A stretch of DNA of 64,000 nt from G965250275 sp965250275 (GTDB lineage Bacteria > Pseudomonadota > Alphaproteobacteria > Rhodobacterales > Rhodobacteraceae), in contig OZ252297.1 of NCBI GenBank assembly GCA_965250275.1, positions 372,001-436,000 of the forward strand, given 5' to 3'. Shown one piece after another: positions 52,951-60,974 of the stretch; position 1 is the first letter of the stretch; each line of letters begins with the position of its first letter. The position numbers and the translations under genes were made by a program. Below the pieces are notes generated by a model. That model saw only the letters and a list, made by a program, of their open reading frames with translations. It did no database searches and was not told where the DNA came from.

Positions 52951-54132
52951 TCATCCGATTTTGATGCGTCTTAGTCCAGCTTGATCAACCAGAGCTGGCG
53001 CGGCTGCGAGCCAAAACCAGTTCATGTAGATGCCCCGGTAGCCGGTAACCGAGAGCGAGACCAAAAAAGAAGCAATTGCCAACACCGCGAACGCGCGCGC
53101 GTAGGGGTCAATCTGATAGGTGAACCAGACGCGTATCAAAAAAACAGTTGCCGCGAAGAAGGTGGCTACCGCAGGCCAGCCTTCTTCGAATATTCTGGTC
53201 ACAACGAAGCTATTGATACCTTCGGGAACAAAAATCAGGTTGAAGTTGAGCCGACGAGCCACCTCGACGGCTTGTTGGGTGATGAGGTGGTTATTGCCAA
53301 GTCCGACGCCGAGAACCTCTCCGTTCGACAAGACAGATAGCCCCGAAACAATTGATATGCCCCTCACCCATGCAGAGCGGATCCCACCGGATGCAGCCCG
53401 TTCAGCGTAAAAGAACTCGACGTAGAATTGGAGAAAAAAAGTTGCAGTTGCAACCATCAGGATCGAGCCTAGTATTCCATTGAAACTTAGGCGCCGACCT
53501 TTGAAGTAGGCTACAGCAACTATTGCCGGCGCGATGACCAAAATCGAGGTAGATCGAGTGAAAAGCACGCAGACGACGACTGCCAGCGTGAGAATGCCGA
53601 TACGCCCGAAAGGGAAAAGGCGTTTTACAGATTTCACGCCACTGAACATGATCAATAGGCCCAGAAAGTAGATCGCGTGTGTCGAAAAAGTGCTGACTTC
53701 TGGAAAGAAGGCAAAACCTCGGTTGTACTGTTTGGGTAAACCAAACGTTTGATTGGTGCGGAAGTCGAGCGCATCAGCGCCGATAAGGATCTGTGCCAGA
53801 AACAGGGCCATCGATGCGGTCCCACCAATCGCAAAAAAGCTCACGAATATCCGCCGAGTGTCAGGACGCGATGCTATCACGCCAAGCAACATCATAAAGG
53901 GAGTTACAAACCCAAGGTAGTACAGAAAAATGAATGGATCGCCGCTGTTTAGAGTTGCTAGGAGTGCAGATCCGATCGAAATCGCGATCACCAAAGCTGA
54001 CCATTTCGGCAGCTGGGGCAGGTAAGCAATGACAAGGGGATAGGATAACACAACCAGAAAGTCGACGGGTTGAAGCCACAATGGACCAACTGGAATCCCC
54101 AACGCAGGGGTCCACAAAAAAAGGGCAATCAT
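52951..54132 (-). CDS. O-antigen polymerase/ligase-like membrane protein (Wzy/WaaL type)
   Basis: A 393-residue integral membrane protein with about ten to twelve hydrophobic segments and a larger loop in the second half (FYVEFFYAERAASGGIRSAWVRG) before GEVLGVGLGNNHLI, the region where Wzy/WaaL proteins carry conserved residues. Proteins of this class polymerise or ligate polysaccharide repeat units at the periplasmic face. Their sequences diverge quickly, so a Wzy role is suggested by topology and position between sulfotransferases and a flippase. The G+C content is lower than the core genes. A 118-base gap lies on its left and 162 bases on its right. Confidence 0.75.
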   Translation of the reverse strand: MIALFLWTPALGIPVGPLWLQPVDFLVVLSYPLVIAYLPQLPKWSALVIAISIGSALLATLNSGDPFIFLYYLGFVTPFMMLLGVIASRPDTRRIFVSFFAIGGTASMALFLAQILIGADALDFRTNQTFGLPKQYNRGFAFFPEVSTFSTHAIYFLGLLIMFSGVKSVKRLFPFGRIGILTLAVVVCVLFTRSTSILVIAPAIVAVAYFKGRRLSFNGILGSILMVATATFFLQFYVEFFYAERAASGGIRSAWVRGISIVSGLSVLSNGEVLGVGLGNNHLITQQAVEVARRLNFNLIFVPEGINSFVVTRIFEEGWPAVATFFAATVFLIRVWFTYQIDPYARAFAVLAIASFLVSLSVTGYRGIYMNWFWLAAAPALVDQAGLRRIKIG

Positions 54133-54294
54133 GCCGGTAAAAACCCCTAGTGTGTTTCTACCAGCCAGACCAGTTGATCGCTCTTTCGTGAGGGCTAGGG
54201 TAATCTTACCAACCTCATTGGAACATTAAACATGTTTCGGGTCTTAACCGCAGCAATGCAGAACACGGGGGCAACAGACAAAGAAGCAGCTCCC

Positions 54295-55596
54295 TCAATT
54301 ACATCTCCGGACCTCTGAATCGCGGCGAAAGGCGCCTATGATACTTGGATCAATGCCAGTAAGCCGACGGCAGGAGTTCCATGCTACGACATTCCACAAG
54401 ATCATTGACCCGGACACCACACATGCCGCCCCGATTGGACCGAAGATATAGACCGCCGGCGCCAGACACACGAGCGCCGATCCGTTGCAAAGCAAGAGGA
54501 TGCGATTAAAGACCCCCTCGTGTCCAGTCATGTTCAGAGCAGCGCCGTTAGGACCATTCAATCCACTGACCAAGAAACCCACCCCAAGAACAATCATCTC
54601 GCGGTAACTGACTTCAAAGCCTTGACCGAACAACCGCAAAATCTCTTTCCCGAACAAAACTAAGACCAGGAGAGCCAGCGCCGACACCAGTCCGGCGGCG
54701 ACCGAGACCGTGCTACAAACTGCCTGAATGGCAGCATGGTCATCCTGCTGATGATATCGTGAGATCATCGGCATTGTTGCAATGTTAGCAGCCATCAAGA
54801 CCAATTGCATGAGCTGGGCGGTTTTGAGTGCAGCAAAAAACGGCCCGCTGTCGCTAACGTCTATGACCGCTCCTACGATTACGACGGCTAAGTTCGGCGT
54901 GCCAAAGATCACTAGACTGTTGAGCCAAAATCGACCCGAAAGTCGGCGCCACTCTTGCGATGGTGTCTCAATCTCGCCCCTAAGAGATTGGCGGTACCGA
55001 GTTGCCGCGTCAGCATTGCATTGCAAGAGCAAAACCAGCGCCAACGAAAAGCTGCTGAGAGAGAAAACCAAGGTAGCCGAGAGATTTGAAAGAGGCAGGG
55101 TCCAGAAGAGTATTGCCAGGAGTATGATGCTGCAGCGCCAAAGAACCTCTCGGGGTGCAAGGGCCCAGATGATCTTGTCGCGTGTCCGCAGAAGAGCTGA
55201 TTGTAGCTCTGACAAAGCGAGCAGAATACAAAGAGGAGCTGCAGCCAAAAGATAGATCGTGCCATCTTGAGAAAAGGCGATCGACGCCATAGCAAGCACC
55301 GCCAGCGATCCCGCTACAATGACATTCCTTAAGCCAAAGCGCACTGCGCTGCGCCAGCGCGAGTCCATTTCATCCAAACCAGGCAGGATCCTTAGCATCA
55401 ACTGTGGCTGCCCGAGTGCCGAAGCCTTCGCGAGAACAAGAGCCAGGCTAAACCCGAAAGCGAAACGGCCATACTCGTCAAAGCTCATCGCATTGGCGAG
55501 CGCAAACAACATTGCAAAGCTCGCTGGCGCGGCGACGAGCTTGAGCATCAGCGCGACCGATGATGTCTTGAGGACCTTTCTCACCAGAGAGGTCAA
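54295..55596 (-). CDS. polysaccharide flippase (Wzx/MATE-like)
   Basis: A 433-residue protein with about twelve membrane segments, opening with VRKVLKTSSVALMLKLVAAP and ending in a basic cytosolic tail (ECR-type CRRLTGIDPSIIG...). The pattern, including FGFSLALVLAKASALGQPQLMLR in the second helix region, is that of the polysaccharide-transport (Wzx) family that flips lipid-linked repeat units across the inner membrane. The start is a TTG at 55596 with GAAGGA eight bases upstream; no ATG lies closer to the domain. It ends the leftward arm of the locus. Confidence 0.83.
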   Translation of the reverse strand: MTSLVRKVLKTSSVALMLKLVAAPASFAMLFALANAMSFDEYGRFAFGFSLALVLAKASALGQPQLMLRILPGLDEMDSRWRSAVRFGLRNVIVAGSLAVLAMASIAFSQDGTIYLLAAAPLCILLALSELQSALLRTRDKIIWALAPREVLWRCSIILLAILFWTLPLSNLSATLVFSLSSFSLALVLLLQCNADAATRYRQSLRGEIETPSQEWRRLSGRFWLNSLVIFGTPNLAVVIVGAVIDVSDSGPFFAALKTAQLMQLVLMAANIATMPMISRYHQQDDHAAIQAVCSTVSVAAGLVSALALLVLVLFGKEILRLFGQGFEVSYREMIVLGVGFLVSGLNGPNGAALNMTGHEGVFNRILLLCNGSALVCLAPAVYIFGPIGAACVVSGSMILWNVVAWNSCRRLTGIDPSIIGAFRRDSEVRRCN

Positions 55597-55632
55597 GCAA
55601 ATGTTCCTTCAAGGCCTGATTGGACGCACGTC

Positions 55633-55734
55633 ACAGCGAAGTGAGACCGTTTTTTAGGGCTTTTGGAACAATACCGCAACGCTACAGCGAATACAGACCG
55701 TTTTGTTGGGGTGTGGCACAATAGGAAGCCGAAT
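55633..55734. repeat. imperfect 51-base tandem repeat upstream of the flippase gene
   Basis: Two head-to-tail copies with a period of 51 bases: ACAGCGAA at 55633-55640 and 55684-55691, each followed three bases later by AGACCGTTTT and, further on, by a word ending ACAATA. A third, poorer start (ACAGCG) follows at 55736. The copies lie on the 5' side of the leftward flippase gene, 37 bases from its start codon, so a regulatory role is possible but unproven. Confidence 0.6.
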
Positions 55735-55750
55735 GACAGCGGGGGTTTTC

Positions 55751-55780
55751 AGTTTGAGGGTTCAAATCCCACCAATCTGC
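55751..55780. other. tRNA-like T-arm fragment (possible tRNA remnant)
   Basis: The stretch around 55757-55772 (GGGTTCAAATCCCACC) looks like the T-arm and start of the acceptor strand of a serine- or leucine-type tRNA: GGG, the loop TTCAAAT and CCC. The following CAATCTG would be the 3' acceptor strand. No matching D-arm or anticodon arm is found upstream, although a partly complementary CAGACCG lies 79 bases earlier. It may be a broken tRNA 3' end, for example from a past integration, or simple coincidence. Confidence 0.3.
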
Positions 55781-56048
55781 CTCAGCTTGTGAGCTAAAGT
55801 CCCGCCTGACCGATCAAAATCTTTCAGCGTTCGAAGTCTGGCTCGCCATTAGGGAAAGTATCCGCAATCGCATTAGAAAAAATCGCAGGCTCGGAACGGA
55901 CGAACATCCTGCCAGTGCTGTGCAGCTGCTGGCGACTTAGGCCCATCGGTTGAAGTGCCAATCAGCCCAGGTCGGTTTTGTTATGCGCCCGACCCATCGC
56001 CAGTGCTGGCTATCATCGCGGACTCAGCCATGAACAGCGACGTCTTTG

Positions 56049-58130
56049 CTATCCCCACGTAAAGTGTTCGCTGCCAAGATCGGAAACATCGACATTTGCC
56101 AGCGTCATAGTGTTCCCAAGGAAATCAGAAATGATGGTGTCGCCCCCGCTGGAACCAATGTGGCCACCATTCATCAGATCATAATAGTCGGTAATCGTCG
56201 TGGCTGCGCTGAGATCAATTTGCTCAATTGGGCTTAGCGTGTAGAAATCTGTCACGAGGTCATTTCCTTCACTGAACACAAAGCGGTCTGCGTTTTGACC
56301 GCCTGTCAGTGTGTCGTCACCACTTCCACCGTTCAATGTATCAGAGCCCCACCCGCCACCTAACGTATCGTTGCCGTCTAAGCCGGATAGGGAATCGTCA
56401 CCAAATGATCCAAACATCCGATCGTTTCCGGCGTCGCCAATGACTTGGTCGTTTCCGCTGCCGCCCCACATGGTATCGTTGCCGGCGCCGCCCCTGACGA
56501 TATCTGTTCCACTACCGCCACCTATTCTGTCCGCGCCGTCGCTGCCCGTTATGTCGTCGGTCCCTGCCCCACCCCACAGGCGATCCGCACCCGATCCACC
56601 AATCAGGGTGTCATTTCCATTCCCTCCAAACAGCGAATCGTTCTGATCGCCCCCGTCGAGATGGTCGTTGCCGGCGTTTCCGTTGAGACGGTCGCCTCCG
56701 GCCTGTCCGTAGAGCCGGTCGTCGCCGTCATTGCCGGTCAGGACATTGCGGGCCTCGTTGCCGGTGATGGTGTCATTGCCGGACCCGGTGGTGCCGTTCT
56801 CTATCACGGTGCCGCGGGCGATGCCCATGTTGCCGATCAGCCCGTCGACATCCGAATAGGTCTCGGCCACCAGCGACAGCCGCTGGTTGGTGCCCGAAAA
56901 GCTGAAATCCACAAGGTCGGTGCCGCCGCTGTCGAACAGCGTGAAGGCAATGGACCGCCCGGTGGAGATCTGGCTGTTGGCCGCGTCCTCGCCGGACATC
57001 TGGCCAAAGATATCACCCAGATACCCCTCGACATTGGAATTGGCCCCGTAGACCGTGTTGCCGGCCCGGGTCTGCACATTGGTGCCGTAAAGATCCTGGA
57101 TCGCCACGATATCGGCCATCATCGGCGTGACCGTGAAGGCATAAGAGGCGTTGGTCGCGGTGTTCTGGCTCTGGCTGAAATACGACATCACGGTCGTCTG
57201 CCAGCTGTCATTGGCGTAAAGCGCATCCGAGCCGTAGCTGGCGCTGCCATTGTAGTTGCCGGCATGACCCAGCCCCAGCGCGTGCCCGATCTCGTGGATG
57301 TAGGTCTGCATCGTGTAGGTATCGAGCGCGGTCTGACCGCCGAACCAGCCCGAATTCACGTTGATGAAGGAAGAGGTGATGGTCGAGCCGCTGCGGGACG
57401 AACTGGCATAAGCACCCGACTGCTCGTCGTCAAACACGATGTCCGCACTACTGCCCTGGCCTTCCATCAGCGTCAGGTCGTAGCTGCCGGAAGCTGCCGC
57501 AAACGCGTAGGCGTCCGCGTCAATAAAGTAGGTCCCCGACCGGTCGGCGGTGAAGGTGATCTCGGAGTTCAGGCCGTTGCGGTCGTCATTCTCGACCAGC
57601 ACCTGACCCGCATTGTCGCGCAGGCGCAAATAAGGGTCTGCGAGCGTCACACCGTCCATCTGGATGGTATAGGTCTGGCCCTGCACCAGCGTGACCCGCA
57701 CCCAGTCCGAGCCGTCTCCACCAGCATCGCTCAGGGTTCCCCGCAACACTTCATTGACCGCCATGCTGGTGCCGGTGCCGGTGTTCGAGGCCGCGTCGCC
57801 GGTCTCGCTGGTCTGGGTCAGGTTGACCGGGCTCAGTTCCTCAAACCGGATCCCCGTCACATCCGTCCAGGACTGCAGTGCGGCCCGCGCGGTGTATTGC
57901 GCATTGCCCGTCAGCCCCGACAAATCCACCACCAGCGTGTCGCCCGGACCCGCATCATGGGAGCGCTGGGTTCCGCCCCAGTACCCCATGGTCAGCTGAT
58001 CGGCCACCTGGTCCAGGGTGAACACCACACTCGGGGCCGACGTGCCCCCCGTCCCCGTGCCCGACTCGGCAAGCTCTTCATACGGACAATCCGGATCAAG
58101 CGGACGAAACGCAGCGCAGACATCACACAT
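56049..58130 (-). CDS. serralysin-type M10 metalloprotease with RTX repeats and inserted PPC-like domain
   Basis: A 693-residue secreted metalloprotease. The zinc site HEIGHALGLGH lies at residues 279-289 and the Met-turn VMSYF at 314-318, both of the serralysin clan. The C-terminal third (about 455-640) is a run of calcium-binding RTX nonapeptides such as GGAGNDTMW and GGSGDDTLTG, expected to pass through a type I secretion channel. Between the first strands of the protease domain (VTGIRFEE, residues 92-98) and ADIVFDDEQSGAYA (229-242) sits an insert of about 120 residues resembling a PPC domain. No transporter gene is near. Base composition differs between the two halves. Confidence 0.88.
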   Translation of the reverse strand: MCDVCAAFRPLDPDCPYEELAESGTGTGGTSAPSVVFTLDQVADQLTMGYWGGTQRSHDAGPGDTLVVDLSGLTGNAQYTARAALQSWTDVTGIRFEELSPVNLTQTSETGDAASNTGTGTSMAVNEVLRGTLSDAGGDGSDWVRVTLVQGQTYTIQMDGVTLADPYLRLRDNAGQVLVENDDRNGLNSEITFTADRSGTYFIDADAYAFAAASGSYDLTLMEGQGSSADIVFDDEQSGAYASSSRSGSTITSSFINVNSGWFGGQTALDTYTMQTYIHEIGHALGLGHAGNYNGSASYGSDALYANDSWQTTVMSYFSQSQNTATNASYAFTVTPMMADIVAIQDLYGTNVQTRAGNTVYGANSNVEGYLGDIFGQMSGEDAANSQISTGRSIAFTLFDSGGTDLVDFSFSGTNQRLSLVAETYSDVDGLIGNMGIARGTVIENGTTGSGNDTITGNEARNVLTGNDGDDRLYGQAGGDRLNGNAGNDHLDGGDQNDSLFGGNGNDTLIGGSGADRLWGGAGTDDITGSDGADRIGGGSGTDIVRGGAGNDTMWGGSGNDQVIGDAGNDRMFGSFGDDSLSGLDGNDTLGGGWGSDTLNGGSGDDTLTGGQNADRFVFSEGNDLVTDFYTLSPIEQIDLSAATTITDYYDLMNGGHIGSSGGDTIISDFLGNTMTLANVDVSDLGSEHFTWG

Positions 58131-58771
58131 TCTTCAGTCTCCAGGTCGCAGACACAATCTTTGTCGGACACGCCCGTTCACCCTTTGTGAACGTTTCCCG
58201 ACCGGCGATAGTCAGGTCCCGTTTCGGGCGATTGAGTGGCTTCGGCGCGCCTTTCTTGAAGCGATAGATTTGAAAACGGCCAAAAATGTGACGTTTGTGC
58301 GGCGATTGTCGCCACAGAGACGGCCAATCGGCGCGATGCTGCCCATGACCCTCCCCAGAGGGGGACTGGTGAGTGAGACGATGCCGAAAACCAAGCATAG
58401 TCAGCAGTGTTCCTGTTTGTGAGCAACCACCATTCCGCCAGTCGGTTCCGTCATCCCGGAGGCAGAAACCCTCGGTGATGTTCGCATGGCGGGCGCGATT
58501 TGCCCTGTATTGAGTGCTGATCGGCAGTTAAAGCGATGGCAAATCAGAGCAAGGCCGTTTCTTAATCCGCACGCTTCGTCGGTAAGATCTTGCCGAGATC
58601 CAGATTTGGGACGCTGATTGCCGCTCAATCATAGGCGTATTGCCAAAGCCACAAGCCGGCTTGATCGCGACATACGATTACTATGTTACCGCGTTCGACG
58701 GTGACACGACGTGCGGGTCAGAGCATCCGCATCACTTGTGTGCGGCAAACTTGCAGTGGGCGGGCCGCACA
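58131..58771. other. 641-base gap between metalloprotease and kinase
   Basis: Two leftward genes border it: the metalloprotease reads leftward from 58130 and the kinase gene ends at 58772. It holds a perfect palindrome at 58175-58193, listed separately. Short open frames exist on both strands (for example a 75-codon frame on the minus strand at 58401-58628), but none resembles a known protein. I saw no transposase, repeat or RNA gene. Confidence 0.5.
58175..58193. promoter_or_regulatory. perfect palindrome upstream of the metalloprotease, candidate operator
   Basis: A 7-bp perfect inverted repeat with a 5-base centre, CGTTCAC/GTGAACG (58175-58181 and 58187-58193), lies 45-63 bases before the metalloprotease start codon. 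The size and symmetry are those of a dimeric helix-turn-helix regulator site. No regulator gene is adjacent, so the binding protein is unknown. Confidence 0.4.
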
Positions 58772-60928
58772 CTATTGCTCAGCGGTGGTCAGGATCCGGC
58801 TGTCCAAGGAGTATACTGCGGTCTGCTGATCGCGCTCCTGCTCACTCAGCGCTTCGGCATAGCCAGTTGCGCTTTCGGTTGTAGGGCGCAAAGCGCTGAA
58901 CAAGGGTTCACTGGAGTGGATGGCGATGACTTTGCTTTTGCCAAGGGTCGTATCGTCGACCCGAAACGCAAGACCGCCTGTGTCCTCGGCTTCGCCCACG
59001 CTGTAGGCAACCCGCACCCGTACGTCCCCTTCGGCCCCGTCGCGCAAGGACGCCACCGAATTGTCCTGACGCGTCAGATTGGGCAGCAGATGGAATACGT
59101 TGCCGGACACGTCCAGAACCGAAACCGACAGATAACCATCGGTCACACTATTGGGAAGCATCACGTCGATCACCGGGTTCTCCCCAACAAGGAAACGACC
59201 CGAGGGGTTTGGTTTGTTGTCCTGATCGCCGAAAGCGAAGTCGATATCGATCGGGCTGGCCGGTGCTTGCGGCAGGTAATTCTCAATAAGGCAGAGCGAA
59301 GGGTTCAGCACTTCGGCGTCAAGCGTGACCTTCCGCTCACCGGCCACGTTCCGCAATGCATCAAACAGCGCCGCGCGCCCCTCTGCACTGGCCAGCGTTC
59401 CTTGAACGACCACTGGGCTCTCGGGCCCGTATCCGGTGGCCGGGGCGTCAACCAATGCCAGTGGTCCGCAATCTGCAAACTGAGACAGGAGCGGCTGAAG
59501 CGCATCTGGAGACAGAAACAACGGCACCAGTTCAATTTCAGCCGAGCCAACCATGCCCGCAGGCAACCCCGCAGATACTGCGTTCTCGGCCGCTTCGAGA
59601 AGGGCGGGATCGGAAGTCGACCCGGTCAGAACAATTTCGTTGTCACGGACGTCCAGGCGCCAGCTATCAAGGGACTGTGCGGCATCCAGGATCACCATGA
59701 CCCCTTGCGACCAATTGTCGGCAAGCTCACCGCTGGCCAGCGTGAGGGCGGATTCACCGGACTGGCGGGCAATCAGATCGGCCAGCGATGTCTGAAAGTC
59801 CGGGGTCGGCGCATGACCAACAGCGCGCGGCACGCCTTCCTCTGCTTGCTCGACGACCAATGTGTAGGGTGACACGGGCGGGTAGGCGGGTCCCAGCAAG
59901 CTGTCAAACGCTCCCGCCACATAGGCCCCACCGCCGCCGATCAAAAGCAGCCCAACGAGCGCAGCAGCGATCAATCCGGTCTTGGATCCTGATTTCTCGG
60001 GTTCCGTGCTTGCCGCAACCGTTGGTTTGGGGGCATCGCTTTCTTTTCGGGATGGTGGTGCGACAACGATTGTTGCATCTGACAGGTCGTCGTCGGCCGC
60101 AGCAGCCGGCGCTCCGTCGAGCGCCGCGATCACCTCGCCCATACTTTGAAACCGATCGTCAGGATTGGGCGCCGTCATCTTGTCCAGCAGGGATTTCAGG
60201 GGCTCCGGCACATCCGATGTGTCCAGCGGGTCTGCCTTTTTCTGCACGACCTCCATCGGGTTGTTGCCAATGTCCGGTTTGGCGCCACGGAAGTTGGCCA
60301 ACAAAAGCGCACCCAAAGAGTAGATGTCAGTGCGGGCATCTGTCTTGCCCGACAACTGCTCTGGTGCCGCATAGGCATATTTGCCAGCGAACTCATTTCC
60401 GACAATCGTTTCGGCGCCAGGGTTGGTGTCCTTGGCTATTCCGAAGTCGATGATAACAGCCTGCGCAGGATCGCCCCCACGCAGGATGATGTTGTCCGGC
60501 GACAAGTCGCGGTGAACAATGCTGCGCTCATGAGCAGCCTGCAGGCCTTCGGCCACACGGCGGCAGATGACCAGAAGGTCCTCTTGCGACATCGGACCCT
60601 GTTGCAGTTTTTTGTCCAGTCCGGGCCCGTCGACATAGTCCATCAGAAGATAAACGTGGCCATCAGGCGTGCGGTGGTTTTCCGAATATCGAACGACCGC
60701 GTCGTGCCGGATTTCGCGAATTTCTTCCTCGCGGGTCAGAAGGACCAGATAGTCTTCGTTGCCCGAAAACTCTGACTTCAGAACCTTTATCGCAACCAGC
60801 CGGCCCGAAATCTCGCTGCGCGCGCAGTAGACATCAGAGGTACCGCCCCGACCCAACAGCGACTCGACCCTATAGGTGTTGTTCAGCAGGTCGCCGGGCT
60901 GAAACAGGTCGCCGGGGCGGGACTCCAT
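58772..60928 (-). CDS. transmembrane Ser/Thr protein kinase with C-terminal DUF4384-like domain (PpkA-like)
   Basis: A 718-residue protein. Residues ~18-275 are a Hanks-type kinase: glycine loop LGRGGTSDVY, Lys48 in AIKVL, the catalytic loop HRDLSPDN (Asp141; serine where most kinases have lysine), DFG at 161-163 and the APE-like AAPEQL. A Pro/Ala/Ser-rich linker leads to a single membrane helix (about 318-340). The remaining ~370 residues would be periplasmic, ending in a beta-rich region (INVMLPNS-like VIDVMLPNSVTDGYLSVSVL) that resembles the DUF4384 domain found in type VI secretion kinases. The ATG follows AAAAAGGAAC. It lies 46 bases after the OmpA-family gene. Confidence 0.85.
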   Translation of the reverse strand: MESRPGDLFQPGDLLNNTYRVESLLGRGGTSDVYCARSEISGRLVAIKVLKSEFSGNEDYLVLLTREEEIREIRHDAVVRYSENHRTPDGHVYLLMDYVDGPGLDKKLQQGPMSQEDLLVICRRVAEGLQAAHERSIVHRDLSPDNIILRGGDPAQAVIIDFGIAKDTNPGAETIVGNEFAGKYAYAAPEQLSGKTDARTDIYSLGALLLANFRGAKPDIGNNPMEVVQKKADPLDTSDVPEPLKSLLDKMTAPNPDDRFQSMGEVIAALDGAPAAAADDDLSDATIVVAPPSRKESDAPKPTVAASTEPEKSGSKTGLIAAALVGLLLIGGGGAYVAGAFDSLLGPAYPPVSPYTLVVEQAEEGVPRAVGHAPTPDFQTSLADLIARQSGESALTLASGELADNWSQGVMVILDAAQSLDSWRLDVRDNEIVLTGSTSDPALLEAAENAVSAGLPAGMVGSAEIELVPLFLSPDALQPLLSQFADCGPLALVDAPATGYGPESPVVVQGTLASAEGRAALFDALRNVAGERKVTLDAEVLNPSLCLIENYLPQAPASPIDIDFAFGDQDNKPNPSGRFLVGENPVIDVMLPNSVTDGYLSVSVLDVSGNVFHLLPNLTRQDNSVASLRDGAEGDVRVRVAYSVGEAEDTGGLAFRVDDTTLGKSKVIAIHSSEPLFSALRPTTESATGYAEALSEQERDQQTAVYSLDSRILTTAEQ

Positions 60929-60951
60929 CTTTAGTTCCTTTTTGACATTTC

Positions 60952-60970
60952 AGACGACCCTTCGTCGTCT
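60952..60970. other. intercistronic hairpin between the OmpA-family and kinase genes
   Basis: A perfect 7-bp inverted repeat (60952-60958 with 60964-60970) with a 5-base centre fills part of the 46-base gap between two leftward genes. There is no T-run, so it is more likely a processing or stability element that tunes the amount of kinase made relative to the OmpA-like protein. Confidence 0.4.
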
Positions 60971-60974
60971 CTGA

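Larger units (their letters stand above)
55597..56048. other. 452-base non-coding spacer between flippase and metalloprotease
   Basis: This carries no credible gene. It holds the ribosome site of the flippase (near 55600), a 51-base tandem repeat (55633-55734) and a tRNA-like fragment at about 55751-55780, each listed separately. The stretch 55781-56048 looks unstructured to me and may carry the 3' end region of the leftward metalloprotease transcript; no clear terminator was found. Confidence 0.5.

Noticed and set aside
55694..55780. A complete tRNA gene ending at the T-arm-like stretch
   Set aside because: The span has tRNA-Ser length and four of seven partly matching outer pairs, but no D-arm or anticodon stem can be drawn, so only a fragment is reported.
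56445..58190. A 581-codon open frame on the plus strand opposite the metalloprotease
   Set aside because: It lies wholly antisense to a clear M10/RTX gene in very G+C-rich sequence, where long shadow frames are expected. It has no recognisable domain.
58640..59872. A 410-codon plus-strand frame opposite the kinase exterior domain
   Set aside because: The minus strand has a continuous protein with kinase and DUF4384-like features; the plus frame shows no family motif and is a shadow.
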